A DNA stretch of 40,566 nt from RBG-16-66-20 sp049651845 (GTDB lineage Bacteria > Pseudomonadota > Gammaproteobacteria > Burkholderiales > SG8-39): positions 1-40,566 of the forward strand of contig JBASCW010000091.1 of the NCBI GenBank assembly GCA_049651845.1. The letters run 5' to 3'. The notes beneath the pieces are model-generated. The model did not search any database. It was not told the origin of the DNA and saw nothing but the letters and a program-made list of their open reading frames with translations. The stretch's first letter is position 1. The number at the start of each line of letters is the position of its first letter. Position numbers and translations under genes: made by a program. Below are positions 1 through 8,935 of this stretch, piece by piece.

Positions 1-103
1 TCGCATCGACCTCGCACGAACCTCTGCGGCTGTAAATTGACGGGCGCCGCACCGAAATTCCCGAAAAGTGACACCCGGCACAACTTCAACTCGCACAAAT
101 TTC

Positions 104-118
104 GTCTGCCGCGCAGAC
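104..118 (-). terminator. possible terminator hairpin
   Basis: Just downstream of the minus-strand phosphoesterase stop codon lies a perfect 6-bp inverted repeat, GTCTGC and GCAGAC, with a 3-nt loop. On the minus strand it is followed by GAAATTTG, a poor U-tract. It may be a weak intrinsic terminator. Nothing else was recognised in positions 1-120. Confidence 0.35.
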
Positions 119-120
119 TC

Positions 121-633
121 CTAGGCGGAAAGCAGCCGAACCTCGAATCGCATTGCCTCCAAGTCACCGATGGCCCAGGTCGCGGGCGCGGCGAGCCCGG
201 CCACCGTGCCGGGGTTGACCAGCCAGGTCCTGCCGCCCTTCACGTTCGCCACCTGCTCGATGCTCGCTTGGTGCGAGTGGCCGCAGCACACCAGGTCCCA
301 GTCGCCGGTGCAGGCCATCGCATAGCCGTATTCGGGGTAGTGCACGACGAAGATCTTCCGGCCGGCAAGCTCTAGGCGGGCATCCAGCCCGTGATACTGG
401 AGCTGTCCATTGCGTTCGCGCACCCAGCGCGCGAGCGAGACCTGGTCGCCGATGTTGTTGCCGTGGATGAGGTGCAGCGGCAGTCCCGCCGAGAGCGCGC
501 CGCGCAGCGTCTGCGTGCCGATGAGATCGCCACAGTGGATCACAGCCTCGGCGCCGGCCTGGCGCGCTTGCTCGACCGCGCGCGCGAGCGGATCGGCGCG
601 GTCGTGGCTGTCGGAGACGATGCAGATCTTCAC
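121..633 (-). CDS. YfcE/MJ0936-type metallophosphoesterase
   Basis: 170-aa calcineurin-like phosphoesterase of the small YfcE/MJ0936 phosphodiesterase type. The two-metal site is visible in order: D8/H10 in the SDSHD motif, D36 in GDLIG, N59-N60 after a Gly, H98 in VVHYPEYG, and H119/H121 in GHSH. No signal peptide or membrane segment is seen, so it should be cytoplasmic. The start is GTG at 633; it is chosen because the MKICIVSDSHD N terminus leaves no room for an earlier start. It lies 36 bp downstream of the TauE-like exporter gene and is probably co-transcribed with it. The natural substrate cannot be told from sequence. Confidence 0.88.
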   Translation of the reverse strand: MKICIVSDSHDRADPLARAVEQARQAGAEAVIHCGDLIGTQTLRGALSAGLPLHLIHGNNIGDQVSLARWVRERNGQLQYHGLDARLELAGRKIFVVHYPEYGYAMACTGDWDLVCCGHSHQASIEQVANVKGGRTWLVNPGTVAGLAAPATWAIGDLEAMRFEVRLLSA

Positions 634-669
634 GCGTGCATTCGATGACGGCGGTACGCTTGCCGCGCC

Positions 670-1692
670 TCAGGTCTTCCGGTAGCCGCGCAGCATCGCG
701 CGGGCGATGATGAATGCTCCCGAGGCGAGCGCCAGCACCATGAACGCGAAGCTCGTCCTCTTCAGCAGCCGGACGCTCCCCGGTCCGATCGACAGAAAGC
801 CCAGTTGTGCGAGATAGACCGGCACCACCAGCGCCCGGCTTACGGCAACGATCAGCATGATCGTCGCCATCACCACCTTGATCATGAACGGTCTTACGAA
901 CGTGGTGCCGATGGCGCCGAGCTGGACGCCGAATAGCGAGGCGAACAGGATCAGCATCGCGAGGCGGATGTCGACCAGCCCGCCGAGCGCGAACTTGAAG
1001 GTGCCCGCAAGGCCCATCACGAACGCGACGACCAGTTCGGTCGCGCTCGCCACCAGGCTCGAGGCACCCAATACGTACATCATGCCCGGGACCCCGACGA
1101 AGCCGCCCACGGCAATGGTCGAGGCGAGCAGACCGGTGGCGAAGCCGACCGGCAGCACGAACAGGACCGAAACGCGGACTTTCGCCACCGGGAACGCGAT
1201 CATCGTTCCCGGAATGTCGACGGATTGCACCCATTTCGCGAGCCGCGAAGTCTGTTCCGCGGCGCCGCTGCGATGGATCCGCAACGCGTCGCGCAGCACG
1301 AACAGCCCGACCACCGTGAGCACGATCACGAAAGCGAGGCTGACGTAGAGATTGGAGCCGGCCTCGCCGTAGGTCCTGCGGATGTCCTGCTGCAGGCCTG
1401 CGCCCCACCACATGCCGAGCGACGCGGTCGCCGCCATCCAGAGTCCGAGCTTGACGTCGACCTGGCCGTACTGGTGACGTTTGTACGCGCCGACCAGAGC
1501 TTTCGGAAACTTGTGGCACAGGTTCGACGCGACGGCCACGACGCCGGGCACGCCGAGGCTCATCATGGCGGGCGTCAGCACGAACGCTCCGCCAGAGCCG
1601 ATGAACCCGCTCACCAGGCCGCCAATGAATCCGACCACGAGCAGGAACGCGACGCTGTGCGGCTCCAGGGCGATGAAGGTTTCAGCGCTCAT
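670..1692 (-). CDS. TauE/SafE-family sulfite/sulfonate exporter
   Basis: 340-aa polytopic membrane protein of the TauE/SafE (DUF81) family. The N-terminal repeat has a glycine-rich membrane segment (GFIGGLVSGFIGSGGAF, about residues 21-37) and a second family-typical segment (TGLLASTIAVGGFVGVPGMM) starts the C-terminal half, so the two-repeat architecture is intact. Members export anions such as sulfite, sulfoacetate or thiosulfate, or act as permeases. Being divergent from soeABC and in a sulfur-oxidation locus, removal of toxic sulfite is the most sensible role (inference). The ATG at 1692 lies 4 bp after the stop of the upstream small membrane protein, so the two form an operon. Confidence 0.85.
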   Translation of the reverse strand: MSAETFIALEPHSVAFLLVVGFIGGLVSGFIGSGGAFVLTPAMMSLGVPGVVAVASNLCHKFPKALVGAYKRHQYGQVDVKLGLWMAATASLGMWWGAGLQQDIRRTYGEAGSNLYVSLAFVIVLTVVGLFVLRDALRIHRSGAAEQTSRLAKWVQSVDIPGTMIAFPVAKVRVSVLFVLPVGFATGLLASTIAVGGFVGVPGMMYVLGASSLVASATELVVAFVMGLAGTFKFALGGLVDIRLAMLILFASLFGVQLGAIGTTFVRPFMIKVVMATIMLIVAVSRALVVPVYLAQLGFLSIGPGSVRLLKRTSFAFMVLALASGAFIIARAMLRGYRKT

Positions 1693-1696
1693 CGCC

Positions 1697-1963
1697 TCAT
1701 TCCTCGATCTCCTCCCGGGCGATTTCCTTGCTTACCGGGCGCGCGACGACCCCGATCGCTTCCCAGAAATACCCGGCAAACGCGCCGTGCACCAGCGAGA
1801 AGAGGAACGCCGTGAGCACCGGCAGGGCGGGATACCAGCCGTCGCTGCGCGTGAACGCCGCCATCACCTCTTTCTCGTTCGCAAACAGCAGAAAATAGCA
1901 AAGCCCGGAAGCGGCGCCGGTGGCGAGCATGGCGAACCAGGGCTTGGCGGTCATCGGAATCAA
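1697..1963 (-). CDS. small membrane protein of unknown function
   Basis: 88-aa protein with two likely transmembrane helices (around residues 10-27 and 48-68) and a charged C terminus ending in EIAREEIEE. I do not recognise a named family. The start is given as TTG 1963 because a GGAG sits 5 nt upstream of it; the in-frame ATG at 1954 would be 14 nt from that Shine-Dalgarno sequence. It is the first gene of the minus-strand unit with the TauE-like exporter, 4 bp upstream of it, which suggests an accessory role in export, but that is inference. Confidence 0.7.
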   Translation of the reverse strand: MIPMTAKPWFAMLATGAASGLCYFLLFANEKEVMAAFTRSDGWYPALPVLTAFLFSLVHGAFAGYFWEAIGVVARPVSKEIAREEIEE

Positions 1964-2143
1964 TGAATCTCCGGCCGAATTCTATCGCCTCGGAAATACC
2001 CGGTCCGACGTGCCGGCACAAATATCCCTATACGACCATAGAACGTGCAAATCGCCCGATTGATGGCTGAATCAGATTAAATCGTTGGCGATCCCCCGCG
2101 GCGAAGCGCAGAATGCTCGCCTTCCTGCAGCACAACGCCGCTC

Positions 2144-4873
2144 GTGAACGCCGAGATCAAGACCACCACCTGCTACATGTGTGCCTGCCGTTGCGGCATC
2201 CGCGTGCACCTGCGCGACGGCGAGATCCGCTACATCGACGGCAACCCGGAGCATCCGCTCAACAAGGGCGTGATCTGCGCCAAGGGATCGAGCGGCATCA
2301 TGAAGCAGCTGTCGCCGGCGCGGCTGACGCGTCCGTTGAAGAGAAAAAGGGACAGCGAGCGGGGCGCGGGGGAGTTCGAGGCGATTTCGTGGGATGAAGC
2401 CTTCGACCTCCTGGAGAAAAGACTTGCCGGCATAAGAAAGACCGACCCCAAGCGCTTTGCGCTGTTCACCGGGCGCGACCAGATGCAGGCGCTCACGGGC
2501 CTGTTCGCGCGCCAGTTCGGTACGCCGAACTACGCCGCGCACGGCGGCTTCTGCTCGGTGAACATGGCCGCCGGCATGATCTACACCATCGGCGGCTCGT
2601 TCTGGGAGTTCGGCGGCCCGGATCTGGAGCGCGCGAAGCTGTTCGTCATGCTCGGCACCGCCGAGGACCATCACTCCAATCCGCTCAAGATCGCGATCGC
2701 GAAGTTCAAGCGCCGCGGCGGCCGCTTCATCTCGGTGAACCCGGTGCGCACGGGATACTCGGCGATCGCCGATGAATGGGTGCCGATCCGGCCCGGCACC
2801 GACGACGCGCTGCTGCTGGCGCTCACGCACGAATTGATCGCGCAGGGGCTCTACGACCGGCCGTTCGTCGCGCGCTACACCAACGGCGGCCATCTGGTCG
2901 TCGCCGACCCCTCGTCGCCGCGCCACGGGCTGCTCGCCGTGGACGAGGGCGGCGATCCGGGCAATCCGCTCTATCCGCAGAACCAGCTGTGGTGGGACCG
3001 GCATTCGAACGGACCGGTGGTCAGCCATACGCCGGACACCGATCCCTATCTGTTCGGCAGCTTCACACTGCCCGACGGCACCCGGGTGCAGCCGGCGTTC
3101 CAGCTGCTCGCCGACCGGGTCCAGCCGCACACCGCGGAGTGGGCCGAAGGCATCACCGGCATCCCGGCGGCGACCATCCGGCGCCTCGCGCACGAGATGG
3201 GCGTGACCGCGCGCGACGAGACGATCGAGCTGCCGATCGCCTGGACCGATTGCTGGGGCAAGGAGCACCAGACGGTGACCGGCAATCCGGTCGCTTTCCA
3301 CGCAATGCGCGGGCTCGCGGCGCACTCGAACGGCTTTCACACGGTGCGCACGCTCGCGATCCTCATGAGCCTGCTCGGCACCATCGACCGGCCGGGCGGC
3401 TTCCGGCACAAGGCGCCGTTTCCGCGCGCCATCCCGCCGTCGGCGAAGACGCCCACCGGGCCCGAAGGCGTGAAGCCCGATACGCCGCTCGCGGGCCTCG
3501 CGCTCGGCTGGCCCGGCTCGCCGGAAGACCTGTTCGTCGACGCCGAAGGCCGGCCGGTGCGCATCGACAAGGGCTTCTCCTGGGAATACCCGCTGTCGGT
3601 GCACGGGCTGATGCACAACGTGATCACCAACGCGTGGCGCGGCGATCCGTACCGGCTCGACACGCTGATGATCTTCATGGCCAACATGGCCTGGAACTCG
3701 ACCATGAACACCGTCGAGGTGCGGCGCATGCTGAACGACCGCGGCGCGGACGGCGAATACAAGATCCCGTTCCTCGTGGTCTGCGACGCGTTTCAGTCCG
3801 AGATGACCGCCTTCGCCGACCTGGTGCTGCCCGACACGACCTACCTCGAGCGCCACGACGTGATGTCGATGCTCGACCGGCCGATTTCGGAGTTCGACGG
3901 CCCGATGGATTCGGTGCGGGTGCCGGTGGTCCCGCCCAAGGGCGAATGCAAGCCGTTCCAGGAAGTCCTGATCGAGCTGGCGGGCAGGCTGGGGCTGCCG
4001 GCGTTTACCAACAAGGATGGTTCGAAGAAATACAGGGATTATCCCGACTTCATCGTGCGCCACGAGACCGAGCCCGGCTCGGGCATCGGCTTTCTGGCCG
4101 GCTGGCGCGGCGCCGACGGCGGCAAGTCGATGCGCGGCGAGCCCAACCCCAACCAGTGGGAGATGTACAAGCGCAACAACTGCGTGTTCCATCTTCCCCT
4201 GCCACCGTCGTACCGCTACATGCGCAACTGGAACCGCGGCTACATGCAATGGGCGCAGCGCGCGCGCATCCGGCGCTGGGGCGAGCCGGTGCTGATCCAT
4301 CTGTATTCGGAGGTGCTGCAGCGCTTCCGGCTCGCGGCGCAGGGCAAATGGCCGGGCCGCCGTCCGCCGCCGCACCTGGCCGGCCGCGTCGAGACCCACT
4401 TCGATCCGCTGCCCTTCTACAGCCCGCCGCTCGAAGTGCGCGCGACCGACCTGGAGAAGTACCCGCTCGCCGCGATCACGCAGCGGCCGATGGCGATGTA
4501 CCACTCCTGGGATTCGCAGAACGCCTGGCTGCGGCAGATCCACGCGCACAACTACCTGTTCGTCAATCCGCGCACCGCGCGCGCCAGCGGCATCGCGGAC
4601 GGCGCCTGGCTCTGGGTCGAGTCGCCATGGGGCCGCGTGCGCTGCATGGGCCGCTATAGCGAGGCGGTCGAGCCGGGCACCGTGTGGACCTGGAACGCCA
4701 TCGGCAAGTCGCCCGGCGCCTGGGCGCTCGCCCCGGATGCGAACGAGTTCACGCGCGGCTTCATCCTCAACCACCTGATCACCGACGAGCTGCCCGGCGT
4801 CGGCTCCAACTCCGATCCGGTCACCGGCCAGGCCGGCTGGTACGACGTCCGCGTCCGGATCCTGCCCGCATGA
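2144..4873 (+). CDS. soeA: SoeA, molybdopterin subunit of sulfite:quinone oxidoreductase
   Basis: 909-aa molybdopterin oxidoreductase of the DMSO reductase/CISM superfamily. An N-terminal [4Fe-4S] site is visible as C10-x2-C13-x3-C17-x27-C45, followed by the catalytic Mo-bisPGD domain and the C-terminal molydopterin-binding domain from about residue 760. There is no twin-arginine signal peptide, which fits the cytoplasmic SoeA of purple and colourless sulfur bacteria and argues against periplasmic PsrA/PhsA/DmsA. SoeABC oxidises sulfite directly to sulfate and feeds the quinone pool. Start is GTG 2144; no in-frame start exists upstream before stops, and the residues directly preceding the first cysteine are as expected. 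Its stop overlaps soeB (ATGA). A polysulfide or thiosulfate reductase-like role is the main alternative. Confidence 0.88.
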   Translation: MNAEIKTTTCYMCACRCGIRVHLRDGEIRYIDGNPEHPLNKGVICAKGSSGIMKQLSPARLTRPLKRKRDSERGAGEFEAISWDEAFDLLEKRLAGIRKTDPKRFALFTGRDQMQALTGLFARQFGTPNYAAHGGFCSVNMAAGMIYTIGGSFWEFGGPDLERAKLFVMLGTAEDHHSNPLKIAIAKFKRRGGRFISVNPVRTGYSAIADEWVPIRPGTDDALLLALTHELIAQGLYDRPFVARYTNGGHLVVADPSSPRHGLLAVDEGGDPGNPLYPQNQLWWDRHSNGPVVSHTPDTDPYLFGSFTLPDGTRVQPAFQLLADRVQPHTAEWAEGITGIPAATIRRLAHEMGVTARDETIELPIAWTDCWGKEHQTVTGNPVAFHAMRGLAAHSNGFHTVRTLAILMSLLGTIDRPGGFRHKAPFPRAIPPSAKTPTGPEGVKPDTPLAGLALGWPGSPEDLFVDAEGRPVRIDKGFSWEYPLSVHGLMHNVITNAWRGDPYRLDTLMIFMANMAWNSTMNTVEVRRMLNDRGADGEYKIPFLVVCDAFQSEMTAFADLVLPDTTYLERHDVMSMLDRPISEFDGPMDSVRVPVVPPKGECKPFQEVLIELAGRLGLPAFTNKDGSKKYRDYPDFIVRHETEPGSGIGFLAGWRGADGGKSMRGEPNPNQWEMYKRNNCVFHLPLPPSYRYMRNWNRGYMQWAQRARIRRWGEPVLIHLYSEVLQRFRLAAQGKWPGRRPPPHLAGRVETHFDPLPFYSPPLEVRATDLEKYPLAAITQRPMAMYHSWDSQNAWLRQIHAHNYLFVNPRTARASGIADGAWLWVESPWGRVRCMGRYSEAVEPGTVWTWNAIGKSPGAWALAPDANEFTRGFILNHLITDELPGVGSNSDPVTGQAGWYDVRVRILPA

Positions 4874-5604
4874 CGAAGCAGCTCGCCCTCGTGATCGATC
4901 TCAACGTCTGCGTGGGCTGCCATGCCTGCGTGACCAGCTGCAAGGAATGGAACACGCAGGGCGCCGCGGGGCCGCTTTCCGACCAGAACCCCTACGGCGC
5001 CGACCCGACCGGCACGTTCTTCAACCGCGTGCAGACCTTCGAGGTCGGCGAATACCCGAAGACCGAGACCGTGCACTTTCCGAAATCCTGCCTGCACTGC
5101 GAGGACCCGCCGTGCGTGCCGGTCTGCCCGACGGGCGCGAGCTACAAGCGCGCCGAGGACGGCATCGTGCTGGTGGACTACGACAAGTGCATCGGCTGCA
5201 AGTACTGCTCCTGGGCCTGCCCGTACGGCGCGCGCGAGATCGACGAGCACCAGAAGGTGATGAAGAAATGCACCCTCTGCGTCGACCGCATCTACGATGC
5301 GAAGCTGCCCGAGGCCGAGAGAAAGCCCGCCTGCGTGCTCGCCTGCCCGACGAGCGCGCGCCTGTTCGGCGATATCCACGACCCGGACGCGGAAGTGTCG
5401 CGCGCGATCCGCGACCAGGGCGGCTATGCGCTGATGCCGGAGTGGGGCACGCAGCCGGCGAACCACTACCTGCCGCGGCGCAAGAGCTCGGCCGAGATCC
5501 ACCCGGACGAGCTGGTCCGCCAGGACAATCCGCTCAAGGTCGACGGCCTGCTGCCGCGCCCGGCGACCGGCGAGCCGGCGCTCGACGACGTGACGAGCTG
5601 GTAG
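4870..5604 (+). CDS. soeB: SoeB, four-cluster ferredoxin-type electron-transfer subunit
   Basis: 244-aa DmsB/PhsB-type subunit with four cysteine groups for four [4Fe-4S] clusters: CVGCHACVTSC near the N terminus, CLHCEDPPCVPVC, CIGCKYCSWAC, and CTLC paired with the later CVLAC. It passes electrons from the SoeA molybdenum site to the membrane subunit. No Tat signal is present, so it should face the cytoplasm. ATG 4870 overlaps the soeA stop by 4 nt (ATGA), indicating translational coupling; soeC begins 3 nt after its stop. The C-terminal 40 residues are polar and typical for SoeB/DmsB extension. Confidence 0.9.
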   Translation: MTKQLALVIDLNVCVGCHACVTSCKEWNTQGAAGPLSDQNPYGADPTGTFFNRVQTFEVGEYPKTETVHFPKSCLHCEDPPCVPVCPTGASYKRAEDGIVLVDYDKCIGCKYCSWACPYGAREIDEHQKVMKKCTLCVDRIYDAKLPEAERKPACVLACPTSARLFGDIHDPDAEVSRAIRDQGGYALMPEWGTQPANHYLPRRKSSAEIHPDELVRQDNPLKVDGLLPRPATGEPALDDVTSW

Positions 5605-5607
5605 GCC

Positions 5608-6525
5608 GTGCGGCCCGCCTGGTCGGTGATCCTGCTCACCACCCTGCTCGGCGCCGGGCAGGGGCTGTTCCTCGCCGTGTTTGCGGCTGACGTCGCATTC
5701 CATCTCGAGAAAGATTTCATCGTCATCTGCGCCGCCGTAGTGCTGCTGCTGCTCGCCTCGGGCCTGGCGGCCTCGTTCTTTCACCTCGGCCGTCCGGAGC
5801 GCGCCTGGCGCAGCGCGGCGATGTGGCGCACCTCCTGGCTCTCGCGCGAGGTGATCGCGCTGCCGCTGTTCATGGCCGCGGTGGTTCTTTACGGATATGC
5901 ACATCTTGATTCCTTTGACAGGAATACTTCCCTCACGATCGGTTCGGCGGCTGCGACACTGTGCATCGTGCTTTTCGTCTGTACCGCGATGATCTACGCC
6001 TGCCTCAAGTTCCTGCAGGAATGGCACAGCCCCCTGACGGTGGCGAATTTCATCCTGCTGGGGCTCGCATCGGGCCTCACCGCCGCCGCGGCGCTCGCCG
6101 CATGGCTGCAGCCGGGGCTGGCGCGTGCCTACACGGCAGCGGCGCTGATCGCGGGCGCGCTCGGCTACGTGTCGCGCCTGGCCGCGCTCGCGCGCAACGA
6201 GCGGCTCAGGCCGCGCTCGACGCTCGCCACCGCGATCGGCGTGAAGCATCCCCGCATCACGCAGATCGCACAGGGCGCGATGGGCGGCTCGTTCAACACG
6301 CGCGAGTTCTTCCACGGCCGGCCGCGCGAGGTGGTGCGCGCGGCGCGCTGGGCCTTTCTCGCGCTGGTTTTTCCGCTCCCCGCCCTGCTTTTGCTATTGA
6401 CCGATTCTCCAGCAGGCCTGCTGGCGGCGTTCCTCGCGCAGTACGCGGGGCTGCTCGTCGAGCGCTGGTACTTCTTCGCCGAAGCGAAGCATCCGCAGAA
6501 CCTCTACTACCAGGCGATCGCCTGA
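5608..6525 (+). CDS. soeC: SoeC, DmsC-like membrane anchor
   Basis: 305-aa integral membrane protein of the DmsC family with about eight hydrophobic helices. Conserved-looking family features include the FHLGRPERAWRS segment (about residues 56-67) after the second helix and the GSFNTREFF segment near residue 230. It anchors SoeAB to the inner membrane and hands electrons to quinone. Start is GTG 5608, directly after the soeB stop. The gene ends 1 bp before the stop of a convergent gene, so the soeABC operon is three genes long. Confidence 0.88.
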   Translation: MRPAWSVILLTTLLGAGQGLFLAVFAADVAFHLEKDFIVICAAVVLLLLASGLAASFFHLGRPERAWRSAAMWRTSWLSREVIALPLFMAAVVLYGYAHLDSFDRNTSLTIGSAAATLCIVLFVCTAMIYACLKFLQEWHSPLTVANFILLGLASGLTAAAALAAWLQPGLARAYTAAALIAGALGYVSRLAALARNERLRPRSTLATAIGVKHPRITQIAQGAMGGSFNTREFFHGRPREVVRAARWAFLALVFPLPALLLLLTDSPAGLLAAFLAQYAGLLVERWYFFAEAKHPQNLYYQAIA

Positions 6526-6526
6526 G

Positions 6527-7417
6527 TCAGCGCGCGCGCAGATGCGTGCGCAGGAACTCCGCCGAGCGCCGCATGGCATCCTGCGCGGCGAGGTCGTCGG
6601 CGAAGCTGCGCACTTCGGGCGGCCGGAAGTCGAAGCCGCGGCCGACGCCGGGGTAGACGATCACGCGCGCATCGCGCTTCTTCTTCTGCAGCGCCTCGAT
6701 GCCGGCGAGAATCGGGCGCACGCGCTGGTACTGCTCGTGCTCGCCGAGGAACACCAGCACCGGCAGCTGCAGGTCCTCGACCTCGGGCGCGTACTGGTAG
6801 ACCTGCATCGGCTCGGGCGCTTCGGGATGCTGCCAGTGCGGGTAGTAGGAGACGTAGCACGCGGTCTTCTCCTGGCGCTGCTTGCTCACCAGCGCCTTGA
6901 GCGCGTAATAGCCGCCGCGGGTGTGCGAAACGACGCAGGTCTTCGCCTGCCCGCGTGCCTCGGGGAGCGCGAGCGCGAAGTCGATCGCCCGCGCGGCGTC
7001 GTCCTCGAGCGCGGCATCGTGCCCGATCGGAAAGGCCTCGATGAAGCGCCCGCTGTACAGGTCGGGGACCACGACCGTGAAGCCGCGCGCCGCGAGGCGC
7101 AGCGGCACCAGGCGCGTGAGCGGGTCGATCCCGCGCCGGCCGTGCAGGAAAACCACCACGGGAAAGGTCCCTGCGCCGCGCGGCGCGTGGATTTCCACCG
7201 GGACTTCGACCTCGCCGCTGCGGTAGGCCGCCGCGCGCGCGCCGAGTTCGTGGTTGGCCGGCGCCGGCATCGCGCCGCGCTCCCACCAGGCGCCGTCCCA
7301 CCACCACTTGTCCTTGTCCTGCGGGAACTGTATCGCCCCCCACGGCGCCTGCGCCGCTGCCGGCAGGGCGAAGGCCGCCAGGCACAGGGCGACTGCGCCG
7401 CGTTTGATCCCGGTCAT
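6527..7417 (-). CDS. exported dienelactone-hydrolase-like protein
   Basis: 296-aa alpha/beta-hydrolase of the dienelactone hydrolase family with a cleavable signal peptide (MTGIKRGAVALCLAAFALPA followed by AAQA). ATG 7417 is preferred over an earlier TTG/other start at 7492, which would overlap the divergent gene and lack a leader. The core strands VVVFLHGRRG (oxyanion region, about residues 87-96) and FTVVVPDLYSGRF are clear. Odd point: the nucleophile elbow reads S164-H-T166-R-G-G, so the residue normally Cys or Ser is Thr166. Either catalysis differs or the protein is a non-catalytic relative. Substrate unknown; it converges on soeC with a 1-bp gap. Confidence 0.75.
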   Translation of the reverse strand: MTGIKRGAVALCLAAFALPAAAQAPWGAIQFPQDKDKWWWDGAWWERGAMPAPANHELGARAAAYRSGEVEVPVEIHAPRGAGTFPVVVFLHGRRGIDPLTRLVPLRLAARGFTVVVPDLYSGRFIEAFPIGHDAALEDDAARAIDFALALPEARGQAKTCVVSHTRGGYYALKALVSKQRQEKTACYVSYYPHWQHPEAPEPMQVYQYAPEVEDLQLPVLVFLGEHEQYQRVRPILAGIEALQKKKRDARVIVYPGVGRGFDFRPPEVRSFADDLAAQDAMRRSAEFLRTHLRAR

Positions 7418-7477
7418 GACGGCGCGCCCGGCAGGCGCTAGGCTGCGTCGCATATCTGGCAAGCAGAGGAGGGGCAC

Positions 7478-7900
7478 ATGGCGGATCCGCATCCCATCGT
7501 ATCGTACTCAAAGCGCGCGAAATTCGAAGACGTGCGTGACGAGCTCGAGCTCGCGATCGAAGGCAAGGGGCTGGTGATCGACTACCAGTCGTACGTCAAC
7601 CGCATGCTCGAGCGCACCGGCAAGGACGTCGGCTCGGCGCGCAAGCTCTACGTCGACGCACGGGCCTTCGTGTTCTGCAGCGCGGCGCTGTCGCGCAAGA
7701 CCATGGAGGCGGACGCGGCGAACGTGGCGCTGTGCCCGTACAGCATGATGGTCTACGAGACCGCAGCGGAACCCGGCAAGGTCACCGTGTCCTATCGCCG
7801 CGCCTGGCGGCCCGACGGCTCCGCGGCATCGAAAGCGGCGCTGGCGGAGGTCGACAAGCTGCTCGACGGCATCGCGCGCGCGGCGCTCGGCATGCGCTGA
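7478..7900 (+). CDS. DUF302-like protein
   Basis: 140-aa soluble protein with no signal peptide. The segment from about residue 65 (FVFCSAALSRKTMEADAANV, then ALCPYSMMVYE) matches the DUF302 core pattern in which a short helix is followed by a Pro-containing strand ending in VYE. DUF302 proteins have no settled biochemical role; several occur with sulfur or thioredoxin genes. A likely SD (GAGGGGCAC) precedes ATG 7478. It is divergent from the hydrolase gene and convergent with the exported DsrE gene, 6 bp away. Confidence 0.7.
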   Translation: MADPHPIVSYSKRAKFEDVRDELELAIEGKGLVIDYQSYVNRMLERTGKDVGSARKLYVDARAFVFCSAALSRKTMEADAANVALCPYSMMVYETAAEPGKVTVSYRRAWRPDGSAASKAALAEVDKLLDGIARAALGMR

Positions 7901-7906
7901 GCTGCG

Positions 7907-8377
7907 CTACGGACGTATGTAGGCCCAGCCCTCGCGCTGGCGCTTCATGAGGTGCACCACGCCCGCGTCAACGTAGTGCAGGCCGGCGTACATGTCGTCC
8001 TTGGTGACCTTGGTATTGCGCATCGTGTTCTCGCAAGCCATGAGCCCGATATTGTTGTCGATCGCCTGCGCGAGGCGGTCGGCGACTTTCGAGTCGGCCT
8101 TGAACATGCCAAGCCCCGGGCCGTAGGCGACGATCTCAATATCCACGTTGGCCTTGCCGAGGTCGTCCTGGACGTTGCGCGCGTTGTTGAGCGCAAGGTT
8201 CCATTTCGCCGGATCGGCGTCGCTCACCTGCAGCACGACCTTGTAGCGCTTGGCCTCTTGCGTCTTTTTCGCCGATTGCTTGGCCGCGGATTGAGCCTCT
8301 GCCGCCGCAGGCACGAAGGCGACGGCAGTAGCGAGAACCGCGGCGCCAAGCAACTGTTGGACAGTCCTCGGTCTCAT
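7907..8377 (-). CDS. exported DsrE-family protein
   Basis: 156-aa DsrE/DsrF-like protein with a signal peptide (about residues 1-28, ending AAAEAQ). The mature part has the DsrE fold signature: strand YKVVLQVSDADPAKW, an Asn-rich helix (ALNNARNVQDDLG), strand IEIVAYGPGL, and the ENTMRNTKVTKDDM region with a single cysteine in LMACENT. A periplasmic location is predicted, unlike the cytoplasmic DsrE of the rDsr operon. Its ATG overlaps the stop of the upstream frameshifted SCP2-like gene (ATGA), so the pair was translationally coupled. A role in handling reduced sulfur in the periplasm is inference. Confidence 0.82.
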   Translation of the reverse strand: MRPRTVQQLLGAAVLATAVAFVPAAAEAQSAAKQSAKKTQEAKRYKVVLQVSDADPAKWNLALNNARNVQDDLGKANVDIEIVAYGPGLGMFKADSKVADRLAQAIDNNIGLMACENTMRNTKVTKDDMYAGLHYVDAGVVHLMKRQREGWAYIRP

Positions 8378-8912
8378 TGTCGCTCCGGGCAGCTCGCGGT
8401 GCTCGAAGGCACCTTGCCCACCAGCAGCAGGAATTTCTCGAAGGGCTCCATGTTGTCCATCGCCTCGAAGGTCGGGCCGTCGAACTGCAGGCGCCCGAAC
8501 ATCATGGCGCGCATCGGGCCGTACTCGCCGCGCCCCATCTCCTGCCAGCGCGGGGTTTCGGCGTGCATCACATAGTGGCCGTCAGATCCAGCTTGGCGGT
8601 TTCGATCTTGCCGCCGTAGGCGCAGCGCGCCTTGCCGCCTTGTTCGGCGACACGCAACTCGACGCGCGGGCTGTCCTTGCAGTCGGTGCGGTAGACCTGC
8701 ATGACTTTGAAGCCGCGCTTGGCGGTGTTCTTCATCCAGCCGGACTCGACCAGTTTGTCCGTCAGCACCGGCTCCGCGTTCCACGCGTCGCAGGCCGACT
8801 TCGCCCATGCGGCCGACATCATCTCGGTCTGAGCCTGCGCCGCGCCCGCCGCCGAGACCAGCGCGCCGAGGCTGGCGATCACGGACAGTCTTCTCAAAAC
8901 TCCAGCGTTCAT
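8374..8912 (-). pseudogene. exported SCP2-like lipid-binding protein, frameshifted
   Basis: Two overlapping frames together give one protein. The first (start ATG 8912, SD GAGGGGGG upstream) encodes a signal peptide ending AAGAAQAQ and a domain up to KIETAKLDLTAT, then hits TGA at 8570-8568. The second frame continues YVMHAETPRWQEMGRGEYG and on to FGRLQF and FEKFLLLVGKV, which is the SCP2 sterol-carrier-like core, and ends at 8374. The break lies at about 8570-8582. It could be a real inactivating indel or a sequencing error; the second half shows no other decay and still overlaps the next gene by ATGA, which favours error or a very recent event. In the family the domain binds hydrophobic ligands. 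Confidence 0.75.
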
Positions 8913-8935
8913 GCTTACCCCCCTCGCCAAGTAAG

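Noticed and set aside
1964..2143. Operator in the TauE/soeA divergent region (GTGCCGGCAC at 2010-2019, TATCCCTATA nearby)
   Set aside because: A 10-bp GC-rich palindrome and a loose C-rich half-site are expected by chance in such DNA; no promoter pair could be fixed.
2072..4774. A 900-codon open frame antisense to soeA
   Set aside because: It mirrors the third-position GC of soeA, is rich in Arg/His/Ala/Val with no motif, and soeA itself is unambiguous.
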